A program made the translations under genes and the position numbers. From assembly GCA_002238725.1 (NCBI GenBank), contig MPMX01000011.1, positions 31,843-95,842 of the forward strand: a stretch of 64,000 bases of DNA, given 5' to 3'. Positions 40,047-47,293 of this stretch are shown here, piece by piece; the first letter of the stretch is position 1; the number at the start of each line of letters is the position of its first letter. The notes beneath the pieces were generated by a model, which saw only the letters and a list, made by a program, of their open reading frames with translations, did not search any database and was not told the origin of the DNA. This DNA is from Rhodospirillaceae bacterium bin65 (GTDB lineage: Bacteria > Pseudomonadota > Alphaproteobacteria > Bin65).

Positions 40047-41366
40047 TTACAGCTTGTATTTGCGGAAGTCGTAGCGCGGCGGCAGCAACGATTCCATTTC
40101 AGCGCGCGGGATCCGCTTGCTGACGACGAATTTCCCGTTCTGAACCTGGCTGATATAGCAATCGATCATGCCGCTGTGGTCCTGCGCACGCAGCAGTTTG
40201 GCTCCCTGCGGGTGTGCAATCGAATTTTCCATCTTCAGACCCTCGAGCGCTTCGATCACGCCCGGCGTATCCTTTTTCCGCTGCCAGCCCGACGCCTCGA
40301 TCGCCTGTTTCAGCACGAAGAAGTTTTCGTATGACTGCCACGCATGGCTCTTTGCCATCACCCGGTCAGAGCCGTTTTCCTTCGCGTGCACCGGATCGAT
40401 ATTCATCATTTCGATGAATTTCTTGTGGTACTCGTCGTTCTTGTACTCCAGCGGGCGCGGGAAGTTTTCGAGAAAGAAAACATTTTCCGCCGCGCCGTTG
40501 ATCGCCTCGGGAAGGATCGCTTCGATGGTGCCGCTGACCGAGTACATCTTCATTTTCTCGTCCAGCTTCATCGACTTGGACTGGGTGTAGAACGCCACCG
40601 ACAACGCACCGAAGAAGACGGAGAACAGCACTTCCGTTTCCTCGGGGATTTTCGCCAGATACGGCACCAGATCCTTCGTGCCGAGCGGAACGGCAATCGG
40701 ATCGTTGACCTTGCCGCCCATCGCCTCGATCAGCTTGCGGTGTTCCTGGTGGTGACTGTGGCCCCAGGCGTAGTCGGGGAAAATCATCGTCCAGTTCTTG
40801 CCGAGATTCTTGAACGCCCAGGGTGCACCCGCCGCTGCGAGCGCATAGGTGTCGGTGCCGGTGCGGAAGCTGTAGCGCGTGCCTTTCGACCCGGTCGCTT
40901 CGGTCGCCTCGCCGGCGGAGAAATACGGCGTCTTCAATTCGCTCGCGATCGGGATCGAGGCGAGCATGATGCCCGAATGCACCGAACCAACGACGAAGCG
41001 CGCCCTTGAGCGCTGAATCAGCGAGCGCAATTTCCGCGCACCCGCAGCGGGGTTCGATTCGGTATCGGCCACCGGCACTTCGAGTTTCCGGCCGGCTATG
41101 CCGCCGCCTTCGTTGATCAGCGCCGCCGCAGCCTTGGCGCATTTGTCATGCCAATAGCCCCAGGAAGAAAACCCGCCTGTCAACTCGCACTGATGTCCGA
41201 TCACAATCGGCCCGCTTTCCTTGGCGAGCAGATCGCGGGTCAGCGACAGATAGGCGGTCGACGCGACCGCGCCGCCGGCCAGCGCCGTCTGCAGAAAAGA
41301 ACGGCGCGGCAGTTCCATTCGGATTTCCGGTTCGATGGGATTGGCTGACTTGTCTTTGCGTTTCAT
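40047..41366 (-). CDS. ABC transporter substrate-binding protein, branched-chain amino acid/urea type
   Basis: 439 aa from the ATG at 41366, which has GGGAG eight bases upstream; a GTG three codons earlier is also possible. A Tat signal (LPRRSFLQTALAGGAVA) leads to a two-lobe type I periplasmic-binding fold: PIVIGHQCELTGGFSSWG, NEGGGIAGRKLEV, VGSVHSGIMLASIP and WTMIFPDYAWGHSH. The closest well-known relatives bind branched-chain amino acids, amides or urea. It ends the importer operon. The ligand cannot be read from sequence. Confidence 0.88.
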   Translation of the reverse strand: MKRKDKSANPIEPEIRMELPRRSFLQTALAGGAVASTAYLSLTRDLLAKESGPIVIGHQCELTGGFSSWGYWHDKCAKAAAALINEGGGIAGRKLEVPVADTESNPAAGARKLRSLIQRSRARFVVGSVHSGIMLASIPIASELKTPYFSAGEATEATGSKGTRYSFRTGTDTYALAAAGAPWAFKNLGKNWTMIFPDYAWGHSHHQEHRKLIEAMGGKVNDPIAVPLGTKDLVPYLAKIPEETEVLFSVFFGALSVAFYTQSKSMKLDEKMKMYSVSGTIEAILPEAINGAAENVFFLENFPRPLEYKNDEYHKKFIEMMNIDPVHAKENGSDRVMAKSHAWQSYENFFVLKQAIEASGWQRKKDTPGVIEALEGLKMENSIAHPQGAKLLRAQDHSGMIDCYISQVQNGKFVVSKRIPRAEMESLLPPRYDFRKYKL

Positions 41367-41387
41367 TTCTTTCACTCCCTATGGTTG

Positions 41388-42086
41388 CTATGCGGCCATA
41401 CCGAGATACCGATGAACGACATCGGGCTGGGTCTTGAGGTCTGCAGCGCTGGATCGGTGCACGATGGCGCCTTTCTCCATCAGGTAGATCGAACTGCAGA
41501 TCTTGAATGCGGTAACCAGATTTTGCTCCACCAGAAGAATGGAGACTCCGGCCTTGTTGATCTTGCGGATTTCGGACCGGATTTCCTTGATCAGGATCGG
41601 CATAATGCCTTCGGTCGGTTCATCGAGGATGATGAGCTTCGGTTGCATGACGAGGCAGCGCGCGATCGCCAGCTGTTGCTGTTCGCCGCCCGACAGTGTG
41701 CCGCCCTTCTGGTCCATCCGGTCCTTCAGTTGCGGAAAGCGATCGAAGACCAGGGCGCGCTGCGGCGGCGACGGATCCTGCCGCAAGCCGAGGAACAGGT
41801 TTTCCTCAACGGTGAGGTTGGGAAAAATGCCTCGCCCTTGCGGGACATAACCGATGCCCTGGGCCGGCACCTTGTGCGCCGCAAGGCCTGTCAGATCGAC
41901 GCCGTCGAAAGTCGCGCGACCCGCCGATGCCCGGACCAGGCCCATGATCGCTTTGAGCGTGGTCGTCTTGCCGACGCCGTTACGGCCCAGCAGGCCGACG
42001 ATCTCGCCGTCGCCCACCTCAAGCGAAACGCCCCGGAGCACCTCCACTTTGCCGTAGCTGGCGTGAAGATCGTGCACTTCAAGCAT
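41388..42086 (-). CDS. Branched-chain-type ABC transporter ATPase (LivF-like)
   Basis: 232 aa from the ATG at 42086, which overlaps the livG-like gene by 8 bp. Walker A GRNGVGKTT, signature LSGGEQQQLAIARCL and Walker B LIILDEPTEGI are intact; the family marker DEPTEGIMP is typical of LivF/UrtE. Cytoplasmic energy subunit, partner of the LivG-like ATPase. Confidence 0.93.
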   Translation of the reverse strand: MLEVHDLHASYGKVEVLRGVSLEVGDGEIVGLLGRNGVGKTTTLKAIMGLVRASAGRATFDGVDLTGLAAHKVPAQGIGYVPQGRGIFPNLTVEENLFLGLRQDPSPPQRALVFDRFPQLKDRMDQKGGTLSGGEQQQLAIARCLVMQPKLIILDEPTEGIMPILIKEIRSEIRKINKAGVSILLVEQNLVTAFKICSSIYLMEKGAIVHRSSAADLKTQPDVVHRYLGMAA

Positions 42087-42864
42087 CGAAGCCGTCCTCG
42101 TCCTCGTCGTCTTCGTCGTCGTCCTCGTCGCCGAGATAGGCTTCGCGCACCGCAGCGTTGTCGGCAATATCCTGCGGCGTTCCCCGCGCGAGAACGCCGC
42201 CCTGAGCCATGACGGTTATCCGTTCGGCGAGATCGAAGACGACCGGCATGTCGTGTTCTATGATGATGATATCGACCGACTCGGCGAGATGGCGGATCTT
42301 CTCGACCGTCGCCTCCGTCTCCGCCGGCCCCATCCCGCAAATCGGTTCGTCCAGCAGCAGGAGTGTCGGCCCGGTCGCCAGCGCGATGCCGATCTCCAGC
42401 AAGGCGACGTCGCCGTAGGACAGGGTTCCCGCCGGCGAATCGCGCAGTCCCTCAAGCCCGGTCTGCTCCAGTATCTCGTCGACGCGACCGGCTGTCCGGC
42501 TGAAACGGCTCCGGTTCGAGAAGGGATGCATCACGCCTTCTCTCGCTTGCGCCGCGATCCACAGATTCTCCGCCACCGTCATGGAATCGAACACGCTCTT
42601 GATCTGCAGCGACCGGCTTATGCCGAGGCGGCTGATCCTGTGCGGCGCCATCCCCGAAATATCGGTGCCGCGAAACCGCACCGACCCGGAATCCGATCTG
42701 AGCATTCCGGAAATCGTATTGAACAGAGTGGTCTTGCCGGCGCCGTTCGGGCCGATGATGGCGTGCAACACGTCCGCTTCGAAATCGAGCGTGACGCGAT
42801 CCAGCGCCACCAGCCCGCCGAAGCGTTTGGTCAGGTCGGCGATTTGCAGCATCGGGGCGCTCAC
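42079..42864 (-). CDS. Branched-chain-type ABC transporter ATPase (LivG-like)
   Basis: 261 aa. Walker A GPNGAGKTT, signature TLSYGDVALLEIGIAL and Walker B LLLLDEPICGM. The LivG-family insert (RSLQIKSVFDSMTVAENLWIA split around 85-105) is present. The C-terminus is unusual: an acidic run of Asp and Glu (DEDDDEDDEDEDGFDA), encoded by a GTC/CTC microrepeat near 42095-42135. Overlaps livM by 4 bp and livF by 8 bp. Confidence 0.92.
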   Translation of the reverse strand: MSAPMLQIADLTKRFGGLVALDRVTLDFEADVLHAIIGPNGAGKTTLFNTISGMLRSDSGSVRFRGTDISGMAPHRISRLGISRSLQIKSVFDSMTVAENLWIAAQAREGVMHPFSNRSRFSRTAGRVDEILEQTGLEGLRDSPAGTLSYGDVALLEIGIALATGPTLLLLDEPICGMGPAETEATVEKIRHLAESVDIIIIEHDMPVVFDLAERITVMAQGGVLARGTPQDIADNAAVREAYLGDEDDDEDDEDEDGFDA

Positions 42865-43910
42865 GGTCCGGCCTCACCCTTGACCGGCGCTGCCGCGCTC
42901 TCCATCGCCTGGCGTTGGCCTTCATCAGTGTCGGTCCCGTCCGCCGACCGCGAAGCCAGTCGGTCGAGCAGCCCGTTCCACATGCCCATCAGCCCCTTCG
43001 GTGCGAAGATCACCGTCAGAATGACCACGATACCGACCAGAATGGGGTAATGTTCCCACATATTGGACAGTTCTTCGCGGACGATAATCAGCAGCGCCGC
43101 ACCGATGGCCGGGCCGAACAGCGTCCCCGCACCGCCGACGATGGTCCACACCACGCCTTCGCCCGACACATGATAGAACATGTAGGTCGCAGAGGCATAA
43201 CGCCCGAACAGGGCGAACAGGCATCCCGCCAACCCGGCGAAGCCGCCGGCGACCACGAAAGCGATCCAACGCAGGAAATAGACGTTCAGGCCGATCAGCG
43301 ACGCGCGGACATCATTCTCCCGCACCGCCATCAGCGCCATACCGAACGGGCTTCTGACGATCAGGTATTTGACGAAAAAAGCGAACCCGACGACCAGCAG
43401 AATGAAGAAATACTGCACGGTCTGATCGGTGAGGCTGAGCTCGGACTCACCGAGCGTCAGCATGGGCGGCATCGAGAAACTCGTCCCGTCGTCGCCCCCG
43501 GTTAGCGGCTTGGCGCTCAACGCTATGAAGTAAAAGATAAGCGAAAACACGACGGTGATGATCGCGAAATAGTGCCAGGTCAGACGCACGGCGAGCGCGC
43601 CTGCGACCGCGGCGGTCGCGACGGCAACGACCATGCCGAGCCCCAACGCCGGCCAGAATCCGAGCCCGAGTTTGGCGACTCCGATCGCGACGCCGAACAT
43701 GCCCATGCCGAAAAACAGCGCCTGCCCGAAAGACAGCAGTCCGACATAGCCGAACAGCAGATTTACACTCGCCGCGAAAAGGGACCAGATCAGGATCTCG
43801 GCCAGGATGTCGAGCCAGTAATCGAACCCGACCGCTGGCAGCAGCAATGGCGCAATGAGCAGAAAGGCCAGGACCGTCAGCAGGACCCCTCGGTTGATGC
43901 GCGCCTTCAC
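42861..43910 (-). CDS. Branched-chain-type ABC transporter permease (LivM-like)
   Basis: 349 aa with eight or more membrane helices. The family block VGLLSFGQALFFGMGMFG and the EAA-like cytoplasmic loop MAVRENDVRASLIGLNV are present; FALFGRYASATYMFY and GAGTLFGPAIGAAL follow. The C-terminal ~35 residues are hydrophilic. ATGA overlaps with both neighbours show coupled translation. Confidence 0.93.
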   Translation of the reverse strand: MKARINRGVLLTVLAFLLIAPLLLPAVGFDYWLDILAEILIWSLFAASVNLLFGYVGLLSFGQALFFGMGMFGVAIGVAKLGLGFWPALGLGMVVAVATAAVAGALAVRLTWHYFAIITVVFSLIFYFIALSAKPLTGGDDGTSFSMPPMLTLGESELSLTDQTVQYFFILLVVGFAFFVKYLIVRSPFGMALMAVRENDVRASLIGLNVYFLRWIAFVVAGGFAGLAGCLFALFGRYASATYMFYHVSGEGVVWTIVGGAGTLFGPAIGAALLIIVREELSNMWEHYPILVGIVVILTVIFAPKGLMGMWNGLLDRLASRSADGTDTDEGQRQAMESAAAPVKGEAGP

Positions 43911-44764
43911 CGTGTCGCTCCGGCGAAGATGCCGTGCGGCCGCGCGATCAGCACGGCGCTCATCAGGCAGAGCGACACGATCCTAGCAACCGTCGGATCG
44001 GTGAAGCTGGTCACGATGCCCTCGGTTACCGCCAACAGAACTGCTGCCGCTACCGTTCCGGGCAAATTACCCAGGCCGCCGATGATGACCGCCATGAAGC
44101 AGAAGGGCAGTACGTCGACGCCGGTCTGGAAATCGACGGTGGTGATCGGCGCTGCGACGGCGCCGCCCAGCGCGGCCATCGCGAACCCCAGGGCGAAGGT
44201 CACCATATAGACCGTGCGCGCCGGCACTCCCATGGCGAGCGCAATGTCCCGGTCGAACCGCACCGCGCGCATCCATGTCCCCAGTTTCGTGCGATGCAGG
44301 AAAGCGAAGAATCCGAAAATGGCGACGATCGAGACTGCGGCCGCAAAGATCCGGTAGATGTCGTATTCGATGCCGAACAGCGGGATCGTACCCTCGATCG
44401 GCGGCAGAATACGTTTTGGCGCTGCGCCGAAGCCGGCCCGGACGACTTCCTGGATGATGATCGACAGACCGAAGGTCGCCACGATGGAGAGCGCCGCGGT
44501 GCCGCGAATGGGTTGAATGACCGCACGCTCGACCAGGGCCCCCATCAGGAATCCCATAAGCGGCACGATCAGGAAGGCGATCCAGTAGTTGCCGGTCGCT
44601 TCGAGCACAAACCAGGTGAGGACCGTCCCCACCATGAAGAAATCGCCGTGCGCCAGATTGATGATGTCGAGCAATCCGAAGATGATCGACAAACCGAGTG
44701 CGATGAGCGCGATAATCAGGCCCCAGACCAGACCGTTAAACGCAAGGGCGACGACGATATCCAT
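43907..44764 (-). CDS. Branched-chain-type ABC transporter permease (LivH-like)
   Basis: 285 aa, about eight helices. IIALIALGLSIIFGLLDIIN and AHGDFFMVG are the LivH N-terminal signature, and GGLGNLPGTVAAAVLLAVTEG the C-terminal one. First gene of the five-gene importer unit; its promoter should lie in the 175-base gap above it (44765-44939). Confidence 0.93.
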   Translation of the reverse strand: MDIVVALAFNGLVWGLIIALIALGLSIIFGLLDIINLAHGDFFMVGTVLTWFVLEATGNYWIAFLIVPLMGFLMGALVERAVIQPIRGTAALSIVATFGLSIIIQEVVRAGFGAAPKRILPPIEGTIPLFGIEYDIYRIFAAAVSIVAIFGFFAFLHRTKLGTWMRAVRFDRDIALAMGVPARTVYMVTFALGFAMAALGGAVAAPITTVDFQTGVDVLPFCFMAVIIGGLGNLPGTVAAAVLLAVTEGIVTSFTDPTVARIVSLCLMSAVLIARPHGIFAGATR

Positions 44765-44939
44765 TTCGAGATGGGTTACCTGTTATACCGGAGACCGCCT
44801 GTCGTACGGCCGGCTACGCCTTGTAAGTCGCTGCACACCACGCAATTTTTCGTTCAATTGAAAATGCAGGCATCGGATAGTGCGAGATTGACGATTTCGC
44901 GGCCGCAACCCGTTCCGATAACTCGACACCGCATTTGGA

Positions 44940-45617
44940 TCAGACGGTTCCGGTTGCTGCGCGCACCGCAGCCGCACGCTCGGACTGGCGTGCGCTCGCA
45001 GCCGACCGGGCGATCGCTTCGATCTCCGCGCCCGCCGTTTCCGGGGAGCCCGCTTCGAAGGGCGGCTGCGGATTGTATTCGATGCCGAGCTGGATCGATT
45101 TTGCGACTTCGGCGCCGAACAGTTCGCCGGCGACGGTCAAGGCAAAATCGATTCCTGCGGTCACGCCGCCGCCCGAAATGATGTTGCCGTCCATGACGAC
45201 CCGGGCCGGATCGGGAATTGCGCCGAAGGCCGACAGCATCTCCCGCGACATCCAGTGACAGGCGGCCCGCCGTCCCTTGAGCAGCCCTGCAGCCCCCAGA
45301 ACCAGCGATCCGGTGCAGACCGATGTGACGTAGCGCGCGCCGTGCGCCTGCCCGCGAAGAAAATCGAGTGTCTCTTCGTCGGTCAGCAGGGCATTCATTC
45401 CGCCGCCGCCGGGCACGCACACGAGATCGAGCTGCGGACAATCCGCATAGGTGACATCCGGCAGGATACGCATTCCGCCGCCCGCCTGTACCGGATCCAG
45501 GGATTTCGAGATCAGCAGCACCTCTGTATCGGGAAACTTGGTGAAGACTTCGTGCGGCCCGGTCATATCGAGCTGCATGATGTCGTGAAAGAGGAGCATG
45601 CCGATCCGGAATGCCAT
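44940..45617 (-). CDS. DJ-1/PfpI-family protein, isonitrile hydratase-like
   Basis: 225 aa from the ATG at 45617. DJ-1/PfpI fold with the nucleophile elbow VTSVCTGSLVLGAAG. Asp17, Cys101 and Thr102 sit at the same residue numbers as the catalytic residues of Pseudomonas isonitrile hydratase InhA, and the lengths are nearly equal (228 in InhA). No AraC-type DNA-binding domain is attached, unlike GlxA regulators. InhA hydrates isonitriles to N-substituted formamides. Other DJ-1 family activities cannot be excluded. Confidence 0.7.
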   Translation of the reverse strand: MAFRIGMLLFHDIMQLDMTGPHEVFTKFPDTEVLLISKSLDPVQAGGGMRILPDVTYADCPQLDLVCVPGGGGMNALLTDEETLDFLRGQAHGARYVTSVCTGSLVLGAAGLLKGRRAACHWMSREMLSAFGAIPDPARVVMDGNIISGGGVTAGIDFALTVAGELFGAEVAKSIQLGIEYNPQPPFEAGSPETAGAEIEAIARSAASARQSERAAAVRAATGTV

Positions 45618-45920
45618 CGCCCAGCCTTCCATTGTTGTTGACCGGCCGGATAATTCCACGGGTCGGAAACCGTTGCAACGGATCAATCCGCACTGAAGAC
45701 GATGCTTCAAACGATGCATCGGGCGATGCTTCCCGGGCATCGCGACGCGCTGGCCGCCCGGTTCGCCGACATCGCCGCCCGCGCGGAGCAGCAGCCGTAG
45801 AGTCTAGCGAAAATCCGGATTTGTAGGGGAGGGTTTGAAAGGGAATTATATCTGTAACCATGCGTTAGCGGCCTGCTGCCGTTCCGATAGCCGACGGGGT
45901 AAATTATCCCATCGTTGTCA

Positions 45921-46115
45921 CCCGGACGGCGCGCAGCGGCGATCCGGGGACCGGAGTCGCCCGACCGAACCAGTCGCCCCTTCGGCTTCGCTCAGGGCAG
46001 GCTCCGGACCCACCCTTCGTTGCCACCCCGGACGGCGCGCAGCGGCGATCCGGGGACCAGGGGCGCCCGGCACGGCCTGGCCTTGTGGCTCTTGGCCCCG
46101 GATCGGGGTCCGGGG
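45921..46115. repeat. REP-like palindromic repeat array, copies 2 and 3
   Basis: Two units closely related to the one at 33389: CCCGGACGG...GCGCAGCGG...GATCCGGGG at 45921-45950 and 46026-46055, plus an inverted half-unit CCCCGGATC...GTCCGGGG at 46096-46115. Spacing of the two direct units is about 105 bp. Confidence 0.75.
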
Positions 46116-46189
46116 CGGCAATGACGGTGTTTTTCGGACATCGACGAACAACCGGCCCTTGCAGTTTCCGGCGGTTTCCTCTCGCCATT

Positions 46190-46205
46190 GGATTCCTCTG
46201 CGAAA
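46190..46205 (+). repeat. 16-bp direct repeat, left copy
   Basis: GGATTCCTCTGCGAAA, identical and in the same orientation as 63742-63757 on the other side of the Mu-like element. It could be a remnant of an attachment or insertion duplication, or a dispersed genomic repeat. Confidence 0.5.
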
Positions 46206-46221
46206 GGGGCGTGTAGCCTCG

Positions 46222-46263
46222 CGAAAATCGCTTTGAATCGCTCGCGGAAGTCGCTTTGAATCG
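46222..46263 (-). repeat. Element end repeats, left (two copies)
   Basis: Read on the minus strand: GATTCAAAGCGACTTCCGC (46263-46245) and GATTCAAAGCGATTTTCGC (46240-46222), 23 bp apart. The same 19-bp motif occurs in inverted orientation beyond the right-most element gene. Paired, inverted end sites are expected for transposable (Mu-like) phages, where MuA binds. Confidence 0.55.
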
Positions 46264-46363
46264 TCGGGATTTGCATCGGATTGTCCGGGGCATTTCATGG
46301 CCCATTTTGCGCCCATTTACGGGCCGATTCTAGCCGGTAAATCCACTGCTGCCCCGAGCCTGG

Positions 46364-47293
46364 TCAAGGGCCGTCCGGCATCGCCCTGTAGCGGGCCGCC
46401 TTGTGCGCGATCCGGCGGCGCCAGAGGCTCGCGATCACCCGCCCGGCGGCCAGCCTGGCGGCGGGCCATCCGGCCTCGCCGACGGCCTCGCGCAGGCGCG
46501 GCATCCAGACAGGGATCGCGTCCGCCTCGCGGCCGGCCTCGGCCGCCCAGGCCGCCGCCTCGTCCCGCGCCGCGGCCAGCTCGGCCGGGTCCGGGTGTGG
46601 CACCAGCAGCGCGACAGGGCCTGCGCGGCGCGGCGCCGGCGGGCGCTCGCCGAGCAAGGTGGCGCCGGCGTACGGGCCGCCGGCGTTGCGCTCGTACAGG
46701 ATCGGCGGCCGCTCCCCGCGCGGCGGGTCGACCGTCAGCGCCCGCACGGCATCGGGCAGGACCAGGTCGGCCTTCGCCGGCGGCGCCGCCCCCAGCCGAC
46801 AGACCAAGCGCCCGGACCGCCGCTCCCCGGGCCCCGCCCCCAGCGGACAGACCAGGCGCCAGGACGCCGGCTCGCGGAGACCGTCCAGCGCCTTGTCCAG
46901 GGCGCGCCGCGGGTGCGCCCGCGGGCTGGCGGTCCATGTCCCGGCCGCCAGCCGTTCCGCCGTCCCGCAGCGCGCCAGCCCGGTCAGTGCCGGCCGGCCG
47001 GCGAGCATGGCGGCGGCGGCCCACACCGCCTGCTGGCACCATTCGTTTTCGGCCTGCACGTCGCGCGTCAGCGGATTCGGCAGCTCGGCGTAGCGCGCCG
47101 GCCAGGGCGCCAGGGCGGCGATCTGCGCCGCCACGGCGCGGGCCGCCCTGGCTTCGGCGCGGCGCTCCGGCGCGGTCGGGGCGGCATGGACGTGGACCAT
47201 CCAGACCGGCCCGTCCTGGACCGCCGCCCACGCCGCCGCGGCGGCGGTGACACCGCCGGACAACAGGACGAGGGTTTCGGCCGGTGCGGTCAT
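46364..47293 (-). CDS. PP-loop/QueC-like protein with degenerate motif, phage tail cluster
   Basis: 309 aa from the ATG at 47293, which overlaps the tail-tip stop (ATGA). The N-terminus ETLVLLSGGVTAAAAAWAAV followed by VWMVHVHA resembles the ATP-pyrophosphatase PP-loop of QueC and related enzymes (SGGxDS), but the Asp-Ser pair is replaced by Thr-Ala. The rest is Arg/Ala-rich, with RVIASLWRRRIAHKAARYRAM at the end. Coupling to the tail-tip gene suggests a tail-assembly or phage accessory role. The family assignment is tentative. Confidence 0.5.
   Translation of the reverse strand: MTAPAETLVLLSGGVTAAAAAWAAVQDGPVWMVHVHAAPTAPERRAEARAARAVAAQIAALAPWPARYAELPNPLTRDVQAENEWCQQAVWAAAAMLAGRPALTGLARCGTAERLAAGTWTASPRAHPRRALDKALDGLREPASWRLVCPLGAGPGERRSGRLVCRLGAAPPAKADLVLPDAVRALTVDPPRGERPPILYERNAGGPYAGATLLGERPPAPRRAGPVALLVPHPDPAELAAARDEAAAWAAEAGREADAIPVWMPRLREAVGEAGWPAARLAAGRVIASLWRRRIAHKAARYRAMPDGP

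Larger units (their letters stand above)
45618..46363. other. Gene-free junction between chromosome and Mu-like element
   Basis: 746 bases without a credible gene. They contain a REP-like array (45921-46115), one copy of a 16-bp direct repeat (46190-46205) and two copies of the 19-bp end repeat (46222-46263). Open frames here are created by the repeats. Confidence 0.6.

Noticed and set aside
42095..42135. Regulatory repeat at the livG/livF junction
   Set aside because: The repeat is in frame and coding (acidic tail), so a regulatory role is not needed to explain it.
45835..46316. Small overlapping open frames of 69-133 aa
   Set aside because: They are translations of the REP-like repeats on both strands and repeat the same peptides.
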